From assembly GCF_917563885.1 (NCBI RefSeq), contig NZ_CAKJTG010000003.1:40293-104292 (forward strand): a DNA stretch of 64,000 bases, written 5' to 3'. The translations under genes were made by a program, and so were the position numbers. Shown here in pieces: positions 57,836 to 64,000 of this stretch (position 1 is its first letter; every line of letters begins with the position of its first letter). The DNA comes from Pseudoneobacillus rhizosphaerae (GTDB taxonomy: Bacteria; Bacillota; Bacilli; Bacillales; Cytobacillaceae). The notes beneath the pieces are model-generated. The model was not told where the DNA came from, searched no databases, and worked only from the letters and a program-made list of their open reading frames with translations.

Positions 57836-59140
57836 TCAATATGTTTCTTCAGGCGTGAAATGGCCAATGCCCTTTAATTGGTAGTCGAAAAATTTAACAA
57901 TTAACTCATTTGTCGTTTCAATACTGTAATATTTATCAATGTCTGCTGTTCCGCCTTGCAGGATATTTGCAAGTATAGGAGAGAAAAGTGGTAAATCCGT
58001 TAAGCTTAAATGTTTTGCTCCTTTAATATGAACAGTAAAGGCGTCTTTGAATTGTTCGTTATTGGGTTTGTTCGCAACATAAGTGGAGTTGCTATCGAGT
58101 TGATCCCAAACATCGTCAGAATAAATGTTTAGAAGTGGGGTCGTGAAGGCTTCATCACTTGCCACATAATCATCGATTTCTTTTTTATAAATAAGCTCAC
58201 TAAAGAACGGTGCATCAATATTTACAACTGCACGTATATCCTTACGTTCTTTGCCTAACCAAACACTTGCTGCGCCGCCCATCGAGTGACCGAACACACC
58301 CATTTTCTCTGGATCGATAAGTGAATAAACTGGGTCCTTGTCACTTTGGGCTTTTGTAAGGATCGTATCAATGACAAAATTCATATCATCTGTTCGAAGT
58401 TTCATCCATTTTTGAATGAGTCCGAAAAGTTCTTCTTTCGTGTAAATGCCATCCTTATTGGCATTGCTGACTTCCAGATTATAATCTGAATTGATGAAAG
58501 CCTTTGTTCCATCCTCTGAAGCCGTAAAAAAGGAGTGATACGGATGATCGATGGAAACAACTACATAGCCATGGCTTGCAAGCTCCGTATAGGTAGAGGT
58601 ATTGCTAGTTTTAATACCAGATGCTCCATGTGAAAATACTAGTAGAGGGTATTTACCATCTGCATTTTCGGGATACCAAAATTCCACATTAACAAATCTG
58701 TTATCCCCCTTGTCAGTAAATTCCTCAATACGGTTCTTGTCAACATAAGTATAAGTAGCGGTTGTGACTAGATAATCACCTGTCACTTTTGGTGATTTAT
58801 GCTGCGGAAAAGCAATTGTAGGTGCAAGTGCAAATACTAATGCAAAAATCATAATTATTGATTTCCACACTATTTTTGAAGTTTTGTAATTTGGGTTATT
58901 TGTTTTGTTTCGGATAAGAGAAACCGTTCCCTTTAGTGCTAATATAAAAAGTAATATAGCAAGCATTCCCCAGCGGAAACTCCACTCAATCACCGGAGAT
59001 AGTGTTAGAAAGACAAAAGCTATAAAAATAGCTATTCTAATCCAATTCTTAACTTTATTATGGATTTCCTTTGTAACGATACAGTAGATTGCAAAAGCAA
59101 TCTCGAAAATCAAAGCGATTAATAATATTAAAATCCCCAC
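57836..59140 (-). CDS. Membrane alpha/beta hydrolase (PAF-acetylhydrolase/dienelactone-like)
   Basis: A 434-residue protein. The first 115 residues hold about four membrane helices. The rest is an extracytoplasmic alpha/beta hydrolase with VFSHGASGIKTSN (oxyanion loop), the nucleophile elbow GHSMGGAAS and a late histidine in KGAKHLSLTD. The pattern resembles platelet-activating-factor acetylhydrolase-like esterases. It starts with GTG at 59140 after AAGGTG. Single gene. Substrate unknown. Confidence 0.8.
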   Translation of the reverse strand: MGILILLIALIFEIAFAIYCIVTKEIHNKVKNWIRIAIFIAFVFLTLSPVIEWSFRWGMLAILLFILALKGTVSLIRNKTNNPNYKTSKIVWKSIIMIFALVFALAPTIAFPQHKSPKVTGDYLVTTATYTYVDKNRIEEFTDKGDNRFVNVEFWYPENADGKYPLLVFSHGASGIKTSNTSTYTELASHGYVVVSIDHPYHSFFTASEDGTKAFINSDYNLEVSNANKDGIYTKEELFGLIQKWMKLRTDDMNFVIDTILTKAQSDKDPVYSLIDPEKMGVFGHSMGGAASVWLGKERKDIRAVVNIDAPFFSELIYKKEIDDYVASDEAFTTPLLNIYSDDVWDQLDSNSTYVANKPNNEQFKDAFTVHIKGAKHLSLTDLPLFSPILANILQGGTADIDKYYSIETTNELIVKFFDYQLKGIGHFTPEETY

Positions 59141-59257
59141 AGTAATGACACCTTACCTTTTGAATTAATTTTGATGAACTCATCATAAAAAATTACAGAA
59201 AGGAAGTATATAGAAAAACAGTAAGTTGTATCCACAGGCAAATAAGATGCAAAAGAG

Positions 59258-59283
59258 AGCGGTAAGCTATGTAGCTTACCGCT
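59258..59283 (-). terminator. Terminator of the LytTR-DUF3021 operon
   Basis: AGCGGTAAGCTA and TAGCTTACCGCT around two bases, followed leftward by CTCTTTTG. Confidence 0.7.
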
Positions 59284-59311
59284 TACAGACAACCGCTGCA
59301 ATCTAATTTTA

Positions 59312-59734
59312 TTAAACGTCTTTCTTTAATACCTTTAGTTTTTCATTGATTTTTTGGGCTTCTTTTTTATCCTTTTGCCATGACAGCAGACGAACGAGGA
59401 TATAGATGACTGCAATTTGCAGTGCTAATATGAAACCGTCTACTGTACTATTCACAATATCAAAAACGCTGGCAAGGACAATCAATAGAATCTCTAAAGT
59501 GAAAAAATGAATAACCATTCTTATACGTATTTTTTTCTCGCTTATATCATTAGGAGAATACAAAATAAATCCCATCAATGCACTTATAAAGGAAAATGCC
59601 ATAATAATATAAATGGACTTCAAATCAAATGCCGAATTAGGATAATACATTTGTCTTAAAATAGTGATAATAATGATGATGGCTGCAAAGATGATCAAGA
59701 AATCCTTCATAATCTTCTGTACAAATTTGAACAT
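59312..59734 (-). CDS. DUF3021 membrane protein
   Basis: A 140-residue protein with four membrane helices (about residues 9-25, 42-60, 75-95, 98-115) and a Lys-rich tail, matching DUF3021. This family is nearly always paired with a LytTR regulator, as here (4 bases from its neighbour's end). It probably modulates the regulator from the membrane. An AAGGAG lies before the ATG at 59734; a GTG at 59749 is too close to it. Confidence 0.78.
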   Translation of the reverse strand: MFKFVQKIMKDFLIIFAAIIIIITILRQMYYPNSAFDLKSIYIIMAFSFISALMGFILYSPNDISEKKIRIRMVIHFFTLEILLIVLASVFDIVNSTVDGFILALQIAVIYILVRLLSWQKDKKEAQKINEKLKVLKKDV

Positions 59735-59752
59735 GTTTATACGTATCACTCC

Positions 59753-60190
59753 TTACAAACCAAGCATATTTTTAAGCACAGGCACATACTGCCTTGAGAC
59801 AACAGTACGTTCCCCATTATCAAGCACTACTTCGAAGCGGCCACTTATAGACGGATAAACAGATGAAATTTTAGAAATGTTTAAAATAGTTGATTTGGAT
59901 GCACGAAAACAGTTTTTTCCTTGGCATAATTCCTCTAACTCATAAAGCTTCTGTTTTACCTCATAAACGTTGTCCTTGCAGTATCCAAAAACCTTTCCGT
60001 CAACTGCCTCGAAATAATAGATATCACGAAGTAAAATCCGATGAACTTTATCATTTTGATAGCCATGAATATTGGGATCCTCCATTTGTAGCTTGTTTAC
60101 GATTTCAACTATTTCGTCATCTACCTCATGACATCTAATGAGGATTTCTTCTGCCATTTCTTTGTTTATTTCTTCTATTGAAATTTTCAC
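59753..60190 (-). CDS. LytTR-domain DNA-binding protein
   Basis: A 145-residue regulator lacking a receiver domain. The C-terminal LytTR fold is seen in ILLRDIYYFEAVDGKVFGYC, ELEELCQGKNCFRASKSTILNISKI and FEVVLDNGERTVVSRQYVP. It forms an operon with the DUF3021 gene. In other Firmicutes such pairs regulate a nearby transporter; none lies next to it here, so the target is unknown. Confidence 0.86.
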   Translation of the reverse strand: MKISIEEINKEMAEEILIRCHEVDDEIVEIVNKLQMEDPNIHGYQNDKVHRILLRDIYYFEAVDGKVFGYCKDNVYEVKQKLYELEELCQGKNCFRASKSTILNISKISSVYPSISGRFEVVLDNGERTVVSRQYVPVLKNMLGL

Positions 60191-60399
60191 ATTATCACCT
60201 ACGAAAATTCAAATTATTAAAAGCTACACATTTTGAGGAATAAAACTCTACCTTCTCGAAATCTTCCGTTTCACTTTCTTGCCTCTTCGGTCTTTACCTT
60301 GCTTGATCTCCTATAAATGTATAGTTATAGTGAAATTCTAACAGATTATGAACCTTTTTATAATGACTTTTGAAATTAAAAAACCACTTGAGGGAACCG

Positions 60400-60560
60400 G
60401 TCTTTTTATTAAGTTAAAGGCTATTAGTCCGCCTAATAATGTCCCGTATTTAGTGAAGATATTCCATATTATACCTCTTTTATGAACCGAAAGAAGCGCA
60501 AGAGCCGACCCTCTGTTTCCACGAATTTTATTTATGAAAGTGCTTGCATAGATAATTTTT
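60400..60560 (-). pseudogene. Degenerate MFS transporter fragment
   Basis: A leftward frame gives NRGSALALLSVHKRG, IWNIFTKYG, TLLGGLIA and then polar residues. Blocks like RGSALAL and GTLLGG are typical of MFS transporters. It has neither start nor ribosome binding site and breaks off both ways. It lies in the 500-base gap between the LytTR and GntR genes. The assignment is weak. Confidence 0.35.
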
Positions 60561-60690
60561 ATATGTTAATTTTAACTTGTATAAAAAATAGACATGTTTA
60601 TTCCGAGTACAATTTATCGTGATATTTTCTAAGTTGAAATGCCCGAAAACGATAGTTCTCTCTTAAAATTTCTAACAAGAAGGAGATTAA

Positions 60691-61428
60691 ATGAAAAAAG
60701 ACATAACAAATAAGTTGAAAAGGCCACTCTATGTAAATGTGTACGATGAGCTTCTTCTTCAAATTACGAAAGGGGAATATCCTGTAGATAGTAGGCTCCC
60801 TTCGGAACCAGACTTAGCAAAGGAACTAGGGGTTAGTCGTTCTACTTTAAGACAAGCTTTAGCACTTCTGCAAGATGATGGATTGATAAGAAATATAAAG
60901 GGAAAAGGAAGCTTTGTTATTGACTCCTTTAATAAACATCAAGCCAATCTTCAATTAGAAAAGCTAAGTAACCCGATTCATAAGTGCCATATAAGTACAT
61001 TCGATCAAATTGATGTCCAATACTATATGGACGTGGGAACAGAATATACGAAACAAGTATTAAAAACAGATTCATCTAGAGTAGTAGCTGTTGAACGTTT
61101 TTATAGTAGAGGGAACGATTTAGTAGGCTATGCTTTTACTTTCATAGCCATGGAAACAGTAGAAGATTTATCTTTGGACTTAGATAATAAGGAATTGCTA
61201 CTGGATTTTATGGAGAATCAAGCCTATGTAGATGCAGCTCATGGAGAAATTGAAATAAAGTTCTCACAAACGGTTAACATAGCTAATCGAAAAGGCAATG
61301 TATTTGGTCGTAATAATTGCTTTTTACTATTGGAAAGCCTCTACAGTAAAGCAGATTATCCAATCATGTTTAATAAATACTATGTCCCTCAGCAGTTTGC
61401 GAACATTAAATTAAATGTATTTAAATAA
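60691..61428 (+). CDS. GntR family (HutC/UTRA) transcriptional regulator
   Basis: A 245-residue regulator. The N-terminal winged helix (about 10-78) has the GntR signature PLYVNVYDELLLQI...LPSEPDLAKELGVSRSTLRQAL. The C-terminal UTRA domain (about 95-235) binds a small effector (VVAVERFYSRGNDLVGY, MFNKYYVP). GAAGGAG precedes the ATG. It is followed by an NCS1 permease and a purine nucleoside phosphorylase, so it probably senses a nucleoside or base and controls their expression. Confidence 0.88.
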   Translation: MKKDITNKLKRPLYVNVYDELLLQITKGEYPVDSRLPSEPDLAKELGVSRSTLRQALALLQDDGLIRNIKGKGSFVIDSFNKHQANLQLEKLSNPIHKCHISTFDQIDVQYYMDVGTEYTKQVLKTDSSRVVAVERFYSRGNDLVGYAFTFIAMETVEDLSLDLDNKELLLDFMENQAYVDAAHGEIEIKFSQTVNIANRKGNVFGRNNCFLLLESLYSKADYPIMFNKYYVPQQFANIKLNVFK

Positions 61429-61481
61429 CTACTTTAAAAGTAGGCATAGGGGATTGACTTTGAAAATAGATGGTTGAATGC

Positions 61482-61507
61482 AGTAGTTCTTATAAATAAG
61501 AACTACT
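61482..61507. promoter_or_regulatory. Perfect 12-bp inverted repeat between gntR and the permease
   Basis: AGTAGTTCTTAT and ATAAGAACTACT around AA, about 75 bases before the permease. No U-run follows, so an operator or partial terminator is possible; GntR dimers bind such palindromes. Confidence 0.45.
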
Positions 61508-61580
61508 AGCATCCTTTAAATTCCCAATATTCCCAATATTGAAAATAAAATAAAGATAAAAGAGAAGAGGTCTAGGAGAA

Positions 61581-62969
61581 ATGAGTCAAAAATACCCTGA
61601 TTTAATTCCAGAAAATGAAAGAGTTGGGCAACCTAAGCAATTGTTTTGGATATGGTTTGCATTAAATATAGGTATTATGGGATTGGTTTATGGTGGGATT
61701 ATTGTTAGCTATGGTCTCAACTTTATTCAATCCGTTATAGCTGCATTCCTTGGAGCAGCATCATTTGCCCTTATCGGCTATCTTAGTTTACCAGGTAAGC
61801 TAGGAAAAGCACCGACATTTGTGTTATCCCGAGCACCTTTTGGATCAAAAGGAAACTTGATTCCAGCGGTACTAGCATGGATTTGTTTGATTGGTTGGCT
61901 GAGTGTTGGAAATGTTCCTACTGGTATTTTCTCTATTAATGCTATTGTTACTGCACTTGGGTTTGAAGTAACAACTACCGTACAAATAATCGGCCTTATC
62001 GGTCTTGCGATTGCGATTATGGCATTATCTCTTGTAAAACAAGAAACGCTTGTAAAAGTTCAAACAATATTTACCTATATTTTTGGCGCACTAACAGTGG
62101 TGGTATTGGTTATTTTAGTTCCACAAACAGATTGGTCAGCACTTGTAAATATGCCAAATGGAGACTGGATTGGAGGCGTATTGCCTGCTATTTCCATCAT
62201 TATTGCTGGTTCTGCACTTAGCTGGGCTATGGTTGCGAGTGATTACTCTTCTTACCAAAGTCCTCAGTCTTCGAATAAAGCGATTTTCTGGACAACAACG
62301 TTTGCTGCAGGAGCACCATTATTTGTCATCATGTTCTTAGGCATTTTAATGAATGCAACGAATCCTGAACTAGTTAGTTCAGCGGATCCAATCGCGGCAT
62401 TAGCTGCACAGATGCCTAAATGGATGGTTATTCCATACTTTATTACAGCATTGGGCGGAATCATTCCACCGGCAGTTATTTCACTTCGGTCTGGACGTAC
62501 TGCTTTAGAAGCTACAAACATAAAAATTTCTGAACGTACATCAATTATTTTCCATGGTTTAATCATGGTATTACTTCCGACTTATGTATTATTCATAAAC
62601 GGTGACTTTTTAGGGTCATTCATGATGTTCTTAGGAGTTGTCGGCATTGGCCTTGCCGCTTGGACAGCTATATTCGTAGCCGATTACATTATCCTTCGCA
62701 AAAAGCAAGGGTATGATCCTGAAATCATTTCAGGTGATAGAAATATTTCTGTGAATAAAGGCAATGTTATTATATGGTTTGTAAGTGTTATAATTGGGCT
62801 TCTTTTTACCACTAATCCACTATTTCCTGCGCCATTTGCGAAAGGGATTTTTGATGGTAACAGTCTAGGAGTAATATTAACATTCGCAGTTGGTATAGTT
62901 TTAAGCTGGATCTATTCGTCAGCACAATTGAAAAAGCAAACGGTAGATAAAGAAGGAAAAGCAGCTTAA
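61581..62969 (+). CDS. NCS1 family cytosine/purine/nucleoside permease
   Basis: A 462-residue transporter with about 12 helices. NCS1 features are the N-terminal LIPENERVGQPKQLFWIWFALN, the gating region SRAPFGSKGNLIPAVLAW and DYSSYQSPQSSNKAIFWTT. These proteins import nucleobases or nucleosides with sodium or protons. AAGAGGTCTAGGAG precedes the ATG. Downstream is a purine nucleoside phosphorylase 30 bases away, so the pair imports and cleaves a purine nucleoside or supplies a base. The upstream GntR is the likely regulator. Confidence 0.87.
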   Translation: MSQKYPDLIPENERVGQPKQLFWIWFALNIGIMGLVYGGIIVSYGLNFIQSVIAAFLGAASFALIGYLSLPGKLGKAPTFVLSRAPFGSKGNLIPAVLAWICLIGWLSVGNVPTGIFSINAIVTALGFEVTTTVQIIGLIGLAIAIMALSLVKQETLVKVQTIFTYIFGALTVVVLVILVPQTDWSALVNMPNGDWIGGVLPAISIIIAGSALSWAMVASDYSSYQSPQSSNKAIFWTTTFAAGAPLFVIMFLGILMNATNPELVSSADPIAALAAQMPKWMVIPYFITALGGIIPPAVISLRSGRTALEATNIKISERTSIIFHGLIMVLLPTYVLFINGDFLGSFMMFLGVVGIGLAAWTAIFVADYIILRKKQGYDPEIISGDRNISVNKGNVIIWFVSVIIGLLFTTNPLFPAPFAKGIFDGNSLGVILTFAVGIVLSWIYSSAQLKKQTVDKEGKAA

Positions 62970-62999
62970 CCTATTAATTATTTGGAGGTAAAATACATC

Positions 63000-63710
63000 A
63001 TGAGTATTCACTTAAATGCAAAAGAAGGTCAACTATCTGAAAAAGTCTTAATGCCAGGAGATCCACTTCGTGCTAAATATATTGCTGATACTTTTTTAGA
63101 GAATGTTGAGTGTCATAATACAGTTCGGGGAATGTATGGCTATACTGGAACATATAAAGGACACAAAATTTCAATTCAATCTTCTGGAATGGGTGCTCCT
63201 TCGATGAGTATTTACGCCACTGAACTCATTAAGGATTATGGTGTGAAGAATATCATCCGCATTGGGACAATCGGAGCGATGAAGCGCGAAGTGAAAATCC
63301 GTGACATTATCATGGCAATGGCAGCTACCAATGATTCCAAAATGCAGAACATTATTTTCCCGCAAATTAATTATGCACCAAACGCAAGCTTTACTCTTCT
63401 CGAGAGAGCGCATCGCTTATCTAAACAAAATGATGATTTGAGAGTTCATGTAGGTAACGTATTTACCGGTGATTCATTCTATGAAGACGATGATTCCATG
63501 ATCAATAAGCTGGCTGATTACGGTGTGTTAGGTGTTGATATGGAAACATCAGCTCTCTATACACTTGGAGCAAAATATAATATCGACGTTTTAAGTATTA
63601 TGACAGTGAGCGACCATGTTATTACAGGTGAAGAAACAACAGCGGAAGAACGCCAGACAACATTTAATGATATGGTGACTGTAGCGTTGGAGACTCTTAT
63701 TAATGAATAG
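63000..63710 (+). CDS. deoD: Purine-nucleoside phosphorylase DeoD-type
   Basis: A 236-residue phosphorylase that splits purine nucleosides with phosphate into base and ribose-1-phosphate. Typical segments are [56 protein letters not shown], and the catalytic [11 protein letters not shown] and [20 protein letters not shown] precedes the ATG at 63000. It is the last gene of the GntR-permease-PNP operon. The length is normal for the hexameric type. Confidence 0.93.
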   Translation: MSIHLNAKEGQLSEKVLMPGDPLRAKYIADTFLENVECHNTVRGMYGYTGTYKGHKISIQSSGMGAPSMSIYATELIKDYGVKNIIRIGTIGAMKREVKIRDIIMAMAATNDSKMQNIIFPQINYAPNASFTLLERAHRLSKQNDDLRVHVGNVFTGDSFYEDDDSMINKLADYGVLGVDMETSALYTLGAKYNIDVLSIMTVSDHVITGEETTAEERQTTFNDMVTVALETLINE

Positions 63711-63827
63711 TCTTCAAAAATAAAAAACTTTCCTATGAATATATCGATTTTATTGGAACAGGTGATAGTGGGCTTATTAAAAACACTTTGGTTTTTACTA
63801 AGGCTGGTTTTGTCCTTAAGAGGGGTT

Positions 63828-63956
63828 AATAGAAGCTAATCGTGCCCGAAACCAGCCGAAGAGGTAGAAAACGGTAACGAATAGAAGCTAATCGTGCCCG
63901 AAACCAGCCGAAGAGGTAGAAAACGGTAACGAATAGAACTTAATCGTGCCCGAAAT
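63828..63956. repeat. 52-bp tandem repeat, about 2.5 copies
   Basis: Units 63828-63879 and 63880-63931 are identical (AATAGAAGCTAATCGTGCCC...GGTAACG); a third, partial and diverged, copy starts at 63932. No gene is visible in the tail of the window. Confidence 0.9.
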
Positions 63957-64000
63957 CATATTAGCTAGGTATCAATACGTTAAACAATAGAATTACAAAT

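Noticed and set aside
63828..63956. Possible CRISPR array
   Set aside because: The units are contiguous 52-bp copies without variable spacers and no cas genes are present.
1..64000. tRNA, rRNA and classical riboswitch genes
   Set aside because: I looked for clover-leaf-like runs, rRNA segments and common riboswitch cores near the purine, nucleoside and transporter genes and saw none; this was by eye only.

Overview
The window is low-GC DNA from an endospore-forming member of the Bacillaceae. Evidence for this is a cwlJ-type spore cortex hydrolase, a ComK-family protein, the DUF1659/DUF2922/YvrJ small-gene set, strong AGGAGG-type ribosome binding sites with frequent GTG/TTG starts, U-tailed terminators, and many short dispersed palindromes of the kind scattered through Bacillus-related genomes. 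I cannot name the species. No rRNA, tRNA or CRISPR array was seen.

Layout. (1) 1-2.4 kb: a leftward group of unrecognised genes (one cut by the window edge), then a 9-bp tandem repeat. (2) 2.4-23.5 kb is an accessory, defence-like region: a PLD/helicase/DUF3427 protein; a compact four-gene operon of the ABC-three-component (ABC-3C) type (5.8-9.4 kb); a Nudix hydrolase; an HNH endonuclease; a truncated sirtuin; a ComK paralogue with an attenuator-like leader; a YvrJ/DUF2922/DUF1659 group; a secreted nuclease; a PGN_0703-type nuclease broken by a stop codon; a WYL regulator; a DUF1643-like protein; and a sirtuin fused to another domain. Gene fragments here repeatedly end at copies of one dispersed palindrome. 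(3) 23.5-28 kb: an NCS2 purine permease with a possible PurR site, an iron-type alcohol dehydrogenase, and an unlisted type I toxin-antitoxin locus (35-residue membrane peptide plus convergent antisense RNA). (4) 28.5-34.4 kb: one 1,938-residue transglutaminase-like/DUF4011 helicase/Vsr-like nuclease/DUF3320 protein. (5) 34.6-64 kb is mostly ordinary chromosome: cwlJ, MFS transporters with divergent regulators (Crp/Fnr-like and HxlR), a GGDEF-EAL protein, an ECF sigma factor with its membrane partner, a MarR-controlled heterodimeric ABC exporter, a fosmidomycin-resistance-like MFS, a truncated TnpB element, a cupin, a fructokinase-like kinase, LytTR/DUF3021, and a GntR/NCS1 permease/deoD nucleoside operon.

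How the genes relate. The strongest functional modules are the ABC-3C operon (overlapping genes, one transcription unit), the toxin/antisense pair, MarR plus ABC exporter sharing a four-copy operator, sigma plus anti-sigma-like protein (overlapping), LytTR plus DUF3021, and GntR-permease-PNP. The ABC-3C operon lies between two copies of a 'terminator plus Nudix 3-prime end' segment, one degenerate and one intact, which suggests it was inserted between a helicase and a Nudix gene that once faced each other. Many intergenic spaces hold remnants (MFS, GNAT and exonuclease fragments, antitoxin-RNA fragments, TnpB), so the region has a history of insertion and deletion.
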